64,000 nt of DNA from Serinus canaria (taxonomy: Eukaryota; Chordata; Aves; Passeriformes; Fringillidae): positions 10,944,015 through 11,008,014 of the forward strand of contig NC_066331.1 of the NCBI RefSeq assembly GCF_022539315.1. Direction: 5' to 3'. The position numbers and the translations under genes are program-made. Shown piece by piece: positions 55,390 to 64,000 of the stretch. The notes beneath the pieces were generated by a model that saw nothing but the letters and a program-made list of their open reading frames with translations, did not search any database and was not told where the DNA came from. The stretch's first letter is position 1. Every line of letters begins with the position of its first letter.

Positions 55390-55665
55390 AGGGACCGGGC
55401 TGGGAGAGCTGGGGGTGCTCACCTGGTGGAGAGAAGGCCCCAGGGAGAGCTCAGAGCCCCTGCCAGGGCCTGAAGGGGCTCAGGAGGCCCTTGGGAAACA
55501 GAGAGGCTGTGGACTGGACATCCCTGTAAATGCCAAGGCCAGGATGGACAGGGCTGGGAGCAGCCTGGGACACTGCAAGGTGTCCCTGCCCATGGCAGGG
55601 GTGGCACTGGAGGAGCTTTAAGGTAATTTCCAAGCCAAACCATGGTGGGATTCTCAGATTCCAGG
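55390..55665 (+). mobile_element. CR1-type LINE 3' fragment, sense, internally deleted
   Basis: Sense CR1 blocks in order: GAGCTGGGGGTGCTCACCTG, GAGAGCTCAGAGCCCCTGCC, AAGGCCAGGATGGACAGGGC, AGGTGTCCCTGCCCATGGCA, and a terminal TTTCCAAGCCAAACCATGGT. The middle section usual in these elements is missing. Confidence 0.82.
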
Positions 55666-57409
55666 TGCTGCCAGCCTGGTCTGGAATTCCCCAGATTTGC
55701 AGAAGCAGCTGGAGCAGGAGCTGTGGGGCTGCTGCTTCCTCAGCATCTCAGGAGATCCTTTTCCTTACAGCTGAGGTCACTGTAAAGCACTTTTACAATT
55801 AGAGAAAAACCTATTTTTGTATTTCCTGTCATGCATTTACCAGATCCCCCCCAAGAGCCCCCAGAGCCCTGAACAAACGGGTCTGACACATTCAGGGGGA
55901 CCAGGGGTTTGTGTTCCTTTCAGATGTGAAGGATTCCTCACTCCTGAGAATCACCTTGGCTGTTGTTACAACACTTCTGCGTTGTCACTGCCACCTTTCC
56001 CAGAGGCTGCTGGCACAGCCTGGCTCGGATCTGCTCCCTGTTTGTTGCTGGATCTGCTCCCCTTTGGAGGATCTGCTCCCCTTTGGAGGATATGCTCCCT
56101 GTTTGTTGGAGGCTCTCTCACCCTCACTCCCTCTCTGTTCCCTCCCCCCTTCTGCCCTGCCTTTAATGAATGACTTGTTGTGTAAATTCAGTCTTCTGTG
56201 TTTATTTTAATTTGTCTGCTCCTGATTAAGGAAAAAATTCAGTTCCAACTCCTGGCATTCACTGGGAAGCTCTGTCGAGCCAAGCTTTTAACCCCACGTT
56301 CCCAAAGGAATTCAGGGATGCTGGGGCTGCTTCTCTGGCAGTGTCCAGTGGAAAGCTCCCTTCGGGGCCTGGCTCTGGAGAGTGCAGGCACTGCTGGAAA
56401 GGCCTGAGTGTTTCCAGCCTGGCACACTCAGGTTCCTGGGCACTGGCCTTGTTCCTCAAACAGGCTGCAAATGTCCACAGCAGAAGTGCTCATTACCAAC
56501 TCAGCATCACATCTGGGATTAAAAGCAGCAGCTCTCAAGTGCTGTTTGTGTAAAGACCAGTGCGGGCAGCAGCCCGGGAACGGATGTGAGGGAAGGATTT
56601 CTCTTGCAGGCATTGGAGACCTGGGAGAATTCTGTCCTCTGTTGAAATGCAGCAGAACAGAATGCTGCAGCCCTTAGTGCTGAGGACCTCAGATGTTTTA
56701 GGTAACGGAGATGATTTATCTCTACACCTGCACTGACAGTTCTGAGGCAGTGGGGACTGGCATTTAAAGGTGTCATTGCTTGTTTTTCCTCACATGCCAC
56801 TGAAAGAATTTCCTGCTCACAGCTCAGCACCGGGGGATCCTTTCAGCCTGTGCCCCTCTGCTGTCCATCAAACACTGAACAAACCCTCTTCCTTCTGCCT
56901 GAAAATCCCTGTTCTCACTAATGGAGCCCTCAGCCCAGGAATCCAGCCATCCCATCCTCTCCTCCCTTGGAGCCCCAAACACTCCAGCAGGTTCCACAGG
57001 CTCTGCAGCAGGCAGGGGATCCAGGAGCAGCCACTGGAATGTGGGACAGGCTGGCAAAACCCCTGTGCCTGTGTGGGGGAAAGAGCAGGGAGCCTGTGAG
57101 AGGCACCCAGGGGTCCCAGGGAGCTTTGCCACTGCCAGCTCCCCCTGGGGCAGAGTGGGGAGCTGCAGGAGGGGCAGGCCATGGAGATCAGGGCTCTGCC
57201 CTACCTCAGCAGAGCCATTCTGTCCCCACGGGTCACCCCAAACCTGTCACTGCAGCAGGGGGAGGATCCAAGGACCCACTGGAGAGCCAGAGTCCTGTGT
57301 TAGTGTGGCTGTCCAAAGAGCCACGTTCATACAAGAAACAGAGGCCATTCCCTGCCAGGCTGCAGCTCTGGGTGCCTCTGTCACCTTTCAGGCTCATGCT
57401 CAGCTTGGC

Positions 57410-57630
57410 AGGACCTGTTCCCCTGTCCCTCCAATCACATCCCTGTCCCTGCGGGCACATCCCTGTCCCTCCCATCCCACCCCTGTCCCTCCCATCCCAT
57501 CCCTGTCCCTCCCTGCACACCCCTGTCCCTCCCATCCCATCCCTGTCCCTCCCATCTCATCCCTGTCCCTCCCTGCACATCCCTGTCCCTGAGGGCACAC
57601 CCCTGTCCCTCCCATCCCATCCCTGTCCCT
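57410..57630 (+). repeat. Minisatellite ATCCCTGTCCCTCCCATCCC
   Basis: About 11 units of ~20 bp (CCCTGTCCCTCCCATCCCAT, CCCTGTCCCTCCCTGCACA). They generate repetitive ORFs on both strands with no domain. Confidence 0.92.
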
Positions 57631-60600
57631 CCCAGCCGCTGTCACCTTGCTGAGCGCTGCCCTCCAGCCCGGGCACGCCGGGTCCCAGGGGAGCCCCGGG
57701 CGCTGGCAGCGGCCGTGCCCCCTCGGACCCTGCAGGCACACCGAGAGAACCGAGCCGCTGCTGCCGGGCCGAGCCGGGGCTCGCTGCTGGCACCTCTGCA
57801 CGGTGTTCATTTAGCCCCGGGACATGCCCGGGGTGAGGTCCCTGAGCTCCCCCAGCCCCCTGAGCCCCGCAGAGCCCGGGCCGTGTCCAGCTCAGCGCTG
57901 CTGGATCCCGGCTCAGCTCCCCCTCCTCACACCCAGCTCGGCTCCTGCTGCGGGGTCACATCGTCCCAGCTCGCAGGATAACGGGCGGAGAGAGCCCGGA
58001 GACACCTGCTGAGTGAAGCACCAGAGACGGAGCAGATCCATTAAACCCGAGGGGAATTGCTGAGAACAAAGTGCAGGAGTTCCTGCAGCTCGGTGTTATC
58101 TGCTGCTTCCATTGCAAACCAACGGAGCATGGCCAGCTCCATTCATCAGCCTGAGCCCTGCAGAAGCAGAATTTCCCTGCCTCGATGATGTCCCTCCTCA
58201 AAGAGACTCCCAAAAAAGGCAGGCCCCATGCATCTTTCATGGGGCACTAAATAACTCACTCTGCTATCTATAATTCAACCCGAGCTGCAGAGGATGAGGA
58301 GGGAGGGGTTCCAAGGGGGGAGACTTCTCTGCCTGCCTGGAGCCCAAAAACTGCTGCAGGCAGGGAGAGGGCGGGAGGGGGGCAGGGAGGGGCAGGGAGG
58401 GGGCAGTGCCAGCCCAGGCCGGCTCTCCCAGCCCCACCCGGGCTCCCCCAGCTGTCCCCAGGCCGGGAGAGGATGGGGCTGTTGAAAGCACATTTCCACT
58501 CCACAGCACAGATGTTCCCAGCCCGTGCCAAGAGAGCGGGAGAGGCTCAAAGAAAGCAAACATTGTCCCAGGGCAGAGCACAGCAAGCAGGGAGGAAGGT
58601 TTCTCTTATTTTTTTTTTTGCTGTTATTATTATCACGACAATTTGGCAGTGTGGAAATGGATTTCTCACGGGCCTGAGTCAGTTCAGCTCAGACCTATTC
58701 AGGATTTTATCCTTAAATCCAAGTGCCTCCCTGGCAGAGGGACTCAGGTCCATGCCCAGGGCCATCCTGTCCCCGTGTCTCCCTAATCCAACCCTCTGTG
58801 TTTTTGTACCCATCCCGGCTGTCTGGTGTCCTGGGCAGTCCATGCCATAACAACAAGGAATTTTCCACATGGGGACCAAGCGTTTCCGTCCTTTCCTGGT
58901 GTTTGACACTCAGATTTTGCCCACCCCACATTTGCTCTGAAGCTGAAGCAGGAAATGGCAGCTTGAGAGGCAGGAGCTGGAGAGAGCCAGGAGATCCCAA
59001 AAAAGGCATTTTAGGGAGAAAGTGCTGACGCAACCCAGCAGTGCCGGATGCTGCAGCATTGATAAATATTTGATTTAGCCTGAATAGGAAGGCATCACGT
59101 TCAAAATGACCTGAAAAAGAGGGAAGATGACAACGACAGTGCCACTGAAAGGCAGATTCACACGGTGAGCATTCCTGGGGCTCACTCCCGTCTGCAAACT
59201 GTCTTGAATTGGAATGAACTGGAGTTACCTGTGGGAAACACACCTCTGCCTGCTCCAGGCCAGGGGGGATGCATTGACAGCCACAGGATGCCTCTGCCCG
59301 TGCTTGGAAAGGCCCTGATTCTGTTTGCAGTCACTGGCTGACATGTGCTGTCAGGATTCCTGCACTGACATCACAGGGGGCAGCTGGGGGGGCTGACAGG
59401 ATCCCGGGAAAAATGCTTTCACTACCGTAACTTCCTAATCCTGTCAGGATTGGGGTTTTTGGCATGACTGAGTTCACTCTGTCATTTTAGAGCCATTTCC
59501 CTTGGCCGTGTTTGTCAGCTCTCCCTCCCCATCCATCCCCCTGTAACATACACCAGGCTCTGATCCAGCCTGAGCTCAGCTGCTGCCTCTGAACTCTCCC
59601 CTCCCCTCGCTCTTCTCTAGGCTTCCCCTCACTTTCCTTTAGGAGTTGCTTTGGGTTTCTGGCTGCCCTGAGCTCAGCAGGAGCCCTGCCCGGGCTCCCT
59701 CTCCCTCCCTGCACTGCAGCTCTAGCTCATGTGGGATGCTCAGGGCTCAATTGTGCAGCCAAAAGCAGCCAGAGAGAAACAACAAGTGCTTTTCTCCTCA
59801 GTGAACCGGGAGCTGCTCTAGATAAACCCATTCTTCCCACGCGGCACGAAGCACAGCCTGCCCTCGTCAGAGAATTCAGCCAGGAAAGACCCCGCAGCCC
59901 CAGGAGCGCTCTGGCAGATCCCAGTTCCCATCTCCCGGGGTCTGCAGCGGGATTTGCAGGGGGTGGTGCTGGAGCAGGGCCAGAAACCTGCCAGGCGTCC
60001 CAGGGAACGCTCTGTGCACGGATTGTCACCTTCGGATAGGAGCAGGGAGCCTGATATTAAGGAAGATTTTCCCAGAGGAGAATTTTATCCATTGGCTTTG
60101 TAATGATGGATTTCACAGCTCTGGCCAGGAGGATGCTGAGAAATGAACTCCAGCAGTGGATGCAGAGTTAGCCCAGGAGTCAAACCTCTGAGCCTGGGGG
60201 AAAGGAGGAAAGGCCGAGTGCCCGGGATGGCCCGGGGTGGCCCCGGGTGGGAGCTGCAGTGCCTACAAGGGGGCTGCTCCATCGGGGGGCTGGCAGGGGG
60301 CAGGGCTGACCCCAGCCGGGCTCTCAGGGGACATCCCACGGCAACCAGGGCTGGCTGCGGGCGGCAGAAAACTTCGGCCGGGCTCAATCCTCTCTCTTCT
60401 CTGGATAAGCAGCTCCTGAGCCCGGCGCCACTCGAGGTGGAGCCGTCCCTGGGGATCCACGGGCGGCTGATCCCCTTCCATCTGCTCAGCATCGGCAGCT
60501 GGATTCAGCCTGAGATCACTCCAGGGGCAACACGCGGCCCCGTGCCCGATCCGTGCCCGCCACACCGCTGGCTGCCAGCCTGGCATCCCCCTGGGAGGTC

Positions 60601-61039
60601 ACCCTCCTGTCACCACCCCCGAGCTTACACCGCGGCCCAGGGACACCTGCCCTGCGGGGAGGAGGGACCGTGACATCCAACAGCACCTCCTGACCCTTCT
60701 CCGTCACCCTGCTCCACCCCCCGAACCCCAAACAGACACCAGGGTGTGGTGCCAAACAGCGTGAGGTGGGCAGGAGGCGGCCAAAGGCTCTGGACTCTGC
60801 CAGCACTGGGCTGGAAACCCTCCTTTTGTGACTGTGCACGGGAACTGTCACTATGTCCCCAAACCTCGGAGCGGAGGGTGCAGAGGTGACCGTTGTGCCG
60901 CTATCTCAGCTCAGAGCGCCCAGAGGAGGCTGAACTGGGGCGTCCCAGAGTGACGCCGTGACACCCTGAGGCGATGCTGCGGGCAGCAGGGCAGCGCTCC
61001 AGGAGCAGGGACGGCACTGCCGGGAAAGCCGCGGAGGGG

Positions 61040-61407
61040 ACAGAGGGACAGCTCACCCCGGCTGATGCCGGCCGCGGAGGGCTGGCTCAGCCGGGCGGTG
61101 CCGCGGTACCGGGGTGACGCTGGAGACACCGGGGCAGGCGGGGCACGGCCTCCCGTGCCGCCAGCGGCACCTCCCCTCTCCCCCCCTCCTCCGCTCCGCT
61201 CCCTCTTCCTCCTCCTCCTCCCGTCTCCCTCTCCCGAGCCAGCCCGGCCGGGGGAGGAGCCGGCCGCGCACAAAACCTCCCGCCCGGCCCCTCTGGGCCC
61301 CGCAGCGGCACCGGCACCGGCGGCGCCCAGCGCCCGCCCGGGGCCATGCGCGCCGCGGCGGGGCTGGGGCCGGCGGGGCCGGGGCAGGGCGGCGGCCGCC
61401 CGCGACC
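61040..61407 (+). promoter_or_regulatory. USP43: CpG-island promoter and 5'UTR of USP43
   Basis: Very CpG-dense DNA precedes the USP43 start, with a pyrimidine-rich CTCTTCCTCCTCCTCCTCCC tract at about 61200-61235. The island continues through exon 1 to about 61.95 kb. Confidence 0.6.
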
Positions 61408-63089
61408 ATGAGCGCGGCGGGGACGGGCGGCGGCCCCGGGCGGCGGCGGCGGGCGGGGGGCAGCGGGGCGAGCCCGGCGGGGCGGCCGCGGGCGGGGGGC
61501 GGGCGGCGGCGGCGGGCGCTGCGCTCGCTGGGCAGCCTGGCCGGGCGGCTGCTCCGCACCTGGGCGCGCCTGGCCGGGGGGCGCGTGGGCCGCCGCGCCG
61601 CCCCCGAGGATGACGAGGGCGGGTTCCGGGGGGGGTCGAGGCGGCGGCTCGGCGGGGCGGCCCCGGCGGCGGCGGCGGGGGGCGATGCGGGGGGCGATGC
61701 GGGAGCGGGCGGCGGGGAGCGGCCGCCGGGCGCGCAGGGGCTGCGGAACCACGGCAACACCTGCTTCATGAACGCCGTGGTGCAGTGCCTGAGCAACACG
61801 GCGCCGCTGGCCGAGCGCCTGGCGCTGGGCCGGTACCGCGCCCGCGGCGAGGTCACGCACCGGCTGGCGGCCCTGGTCCGCGCGCTCTGGACCCGCGAGT
61901 ACACCCCGCAGCTCTCCGCCGAGTTCAAGGTACCGAGCGGCCCCGCCCCGCGGCCCCGGCTCACCCCGGCCCCAGCGGCATCCCCAGCTGCACCTGCACA
62001 CCCGCTTACAGAACCCGGTACACCCCGCTCACAGCACCCGGCACACCCCGCTCACAGCTCCCTCCAGCCCCCCAAACCCACGGACACCCTCCCGAACCCC
62101 CTAAGCCACTGACACCCTTCCCAACCCCCCGAACCACCTGACACCTTTCCCAGCCCCCCAAACCCACTGACACCCTTCTCAGCTCACATCACCTGCTCCC
62201 CTGCCTCATCCTCCCCGTGGACCCTGCCCTGCCGGCCCTACCCCCCCAGACCTGTTACTGTCACCTCCCTCTGGCCTGGCCCCTGTCCCTGGCGTACCCG
62301 CGGGTGGGTGAGCTGCCAGCCCAGGCCGTGCCCAGAGCCCTGAGGGTGTGCTGGAGGCGGCTGGGATCACGGGGAAGGCAGGATGTTGTCCCTGGAGCCA
62401 AATTCAGTGGCCTCAGGCTCTGTCCCTGAGTGTGTCACACCTCTGCCAGGCGCTAGTGTGCAGGGCAGGATGTCAGGGGCATCACAGCATGGCCAGCCTG
62501 GCATTGCAGCTCCCCACGCTCAGGGACACGTGTCCCCTGCCCGAGTGACATTTCCTCGGTGCTGCCAATAAACTGCTGCTGCCACTGAACTTCGCAAAGT
62601 GCCCGGGGGCGCTCCCGGGAAGCGAGCCCCGCCCTGGGATGGGCTACACGGAGTTGGTGCCATCGGAGTGCTCGGGGCAGGTGCGACCCGAGGATCCCCA
62701 TGGCTGAACTTGCCCATCTGGACTTAATTTCGGTTTTCCCTGTGTCCCCTCCCGGCCGCTGGAAGCTGGGACACCACAGAGCCTCTGTCTGTGTCCCCAC
62801 TGCTCTGCTGGTCCCGGGGTCGCGGTGATGTCCGTGCAGAGGAAGGACGAGGGCAGAGGCTGTTGCAGGGATGGAGCGGGGATGGTTTTTGGGGTGGGTG
62901 CTGAGCAAGAACCCGTTCATCAGCGCCTGCCCCGCCCGTGTCTTGCAGAACATCGTCTCCAAGCACAGCTCGCAGTTCCGGGGCAATGCTCAGCACGACG
63001 CGCTCGAGTTCCTGCTCTGGCTGCTGGACCGAATGCACGAGGACCTGGGCGCCGCCTCCCCCGCCCAACAGAGCCACGGCCCCACGCAG
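61408..63089 (+). CDS. USP43: USP43, ubiquitin-specific protease 43; first two coding exons, 3' part outside window
   Basis: Cysteine deubiquitinase of the USP family. Exons 61408-61929 and 62949-63089 join in frame for 221 residues and end at a donor (ACGCAG|GTGGGT), so the rest lies beyond the right edge. The N-terminus is Arg/Gly/Ala-rich and disordered. The USP Cys box RNHGNTCFMNAVVQCLSNT places the catalytic Cys at about residue 119. This is followed by ALVRALWTREYTPQLSAEFK and, in exon 2, QFRGNAQHDALEFLLWLLDRMHEDL, the conserved QHDAxEFL box. The sequence resembles mammalian USP43, including the PPGAQGL lead-in and the TREYTPQLS segment. The ATG has a strong Kozak context (GACCATGA). 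Confidence 0.95.
62565..62572 (+). other. Isolated AATAAA inside USP43 intron 1
   Basis: GCCAATAAACTGCTGCTGCC occurs in a locally gene-end-like context within the first USP43 intron. It could serve as a premature polyadenylation site, but there is no direct evidence of use. Confidence 0.3.
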
Positions 63090-63619
63090 GTGGGTGCCCC
63101 CCAGCTCGGGGGAGGCGTTCGGGCCAGGTCTGGGACCAGGGACACCGGGATGCGGTGCCAGGCAGTGGGATGGAGCTGGGCCCGGCCCCGGAGGGGATGG
63201 GGATGCTGCCGTTCTGTCGGTGGGCGGCTGAGAGGACGGTGGGAGCCGAGCGCTGCGGGGCTGGCAGGGGTCGGAGTGCTGGGAGAGTGGGGGTGTCGGC
63301 AGGAGCCCATCCAGCTGAGCATCCCGGCTCTGGGGGCATCCTGGTCCTTGGTGAGGAGGAGATGCAGCCCCCCCCGTCTCTCCCTGCCTCCAGCTAAGCC
63401 CGCTGTAATTACAGCTCGGCGGCTTTGCTGCTGGCAAAATGAGTCATTAAGTCTTCCTCAATCCATCTGCGCTCGAGCATTGCCCTGGCCCTGGCCCTGG
63501 TCCTCCCTGCCTCCTCCTGCCTCTTCCTTCCCCCTCCTTCTCCTCCTGCTGCTGCCCATCGGGCGCTGCCTGTTGCAGGAGATGGATTTGAGCTGTTGCC
63601 GTTTGACCGTGAGTTCAGC

Positions 63620-63975
63620 CCAGCAGTGAGCTGTCCCTGCTTTGGTGTGTCACCTGGCCCAGCACTGAGCTGTCCCCGCTCTGGGGGTGACACCCAGCCC
63701 AGCACTGAGCTGTCCCTGCTCTGGGGGTGACACCCAGCCCAGCACTGAGCTGTCCCTGCTCTGGGGGTGACACCCAGCCCAGCACTGAGCTGTCCCTGCT
63801 CTGGGGGTGACACCCAGCCCAGCAGTGAGCTGTCCCTGCTTTGGGGTGACACCCAGCCCAGCACTGAGCTGTCCCTGCTCTGGGGGTGACACCCAGCCCA
63901 GCACTGAGCTGTCCCTGCTTTGGGGTGACACCCAGCCCAGCACTGAGTTGTCCCTGCTTTGGGGTGACACCCATC
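63620..63975 (+). repeat. ~36-bp minisatellite in USP43 intron 2
   Basis: About ten units of CAGCACTGAGCTGTCCCTGC plus TCTGGGGGTGACACCCAGCC, very uniform, ending near the right edge. Minus-strand ORFs through it (QLSAGLGVTP repeats) are artefacts. Confidence 0.95.
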
Positions 63976-64000
63976 TTGGGCACAGGGAGCCTGGGAGCAG

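Larger units (their letters stand above)
52641..61040. other. Intergenic region between the TBC1D24-like gene and USP43
   Basis: About 8.4 kb without a gene I can support. It holds two CR1 relics, a CCCTGTCCCTCCCATCCCAT array at 57.4-57.63 kb, and several less GC-rich stretches (54.65-55.2, 58.6-59.2 kb) that could be regulatory. A reverse-strand AATAAA (TTTATT, 54674-54679) hints at a possible minus-strand transcript end, but I see no exons for it. Confidence 0.6.

Overview
The window is vertebrate nuclear DNA, almost certainly from a bird and probably a songbird. It is GC-rich, with spliced genes, CpG-dense 5' ends, many minisatellites inside introns, and degenerate 3' ends of CR1-type LINEs. 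There is no bacterial or viral gene organisation, CRISPR array or operon. I identified genes by recalling their families, without any search.

Layout from left to right. (1) 1-7546 (+): the 3' two thirds of PIK3R5 (p101), with its 3'UTR running to about 9.5 kb. (2) 9.5-19.1 kb: intergenic DNA with CpG-dense patches, tandem repeats and a CR1 relic. (3) 19778-34768 (+): a complete PIK3R6 (p84/p87), 19 coding exons and 740 codons. (4) 36387-36737 (+): only the first ~100 residues of MFSD6L, ending in a repeat array. (5) 41687-37427 (-): CCDC42, 7 exons and 307 aa. (6) 41.7-46.9 kb: intergenic DNA with AT-rich patches and simple repeats. (7) 47411-51890 (+): an intact TBC1D24-like gene with TBC and TLDc domains, 7 exons and 606 aa. 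(8) 52.6-61.0 kb: a gene desert with CR1 relics. (9) 61408 to the right edge (+): the first two coding exons of USP43.

PIK3R5 and PIK3R6 are paralogous adaptors of the class IB PI3-kinase catalytic subunit p110-gamma. They link it to G-beta-gamma (p101 strongly, p84 weakly) and here lie head to tail. The other genes have unrelated roles: sperm axoneme/centriole (CCDC42), membrane traffic or oxidation resistance (TBC/TLDc), deubiquitination (USP43).

The most unusual feature is the link between minisatellites and splice junctions. In several introns the tandem array starts exactly at the 5' splice site, and in two or three cases it copies the exon end together with its GT donor. This is clearest in PIK3R6 exon 6, TBC1D24-like exon 6 and PIK3R5 at 1.92 kb. 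Other arrays stop directly at an acceptor. The truncated MFSD6L and the position of USP43 relative to the mammalian gene order are also worth checking.
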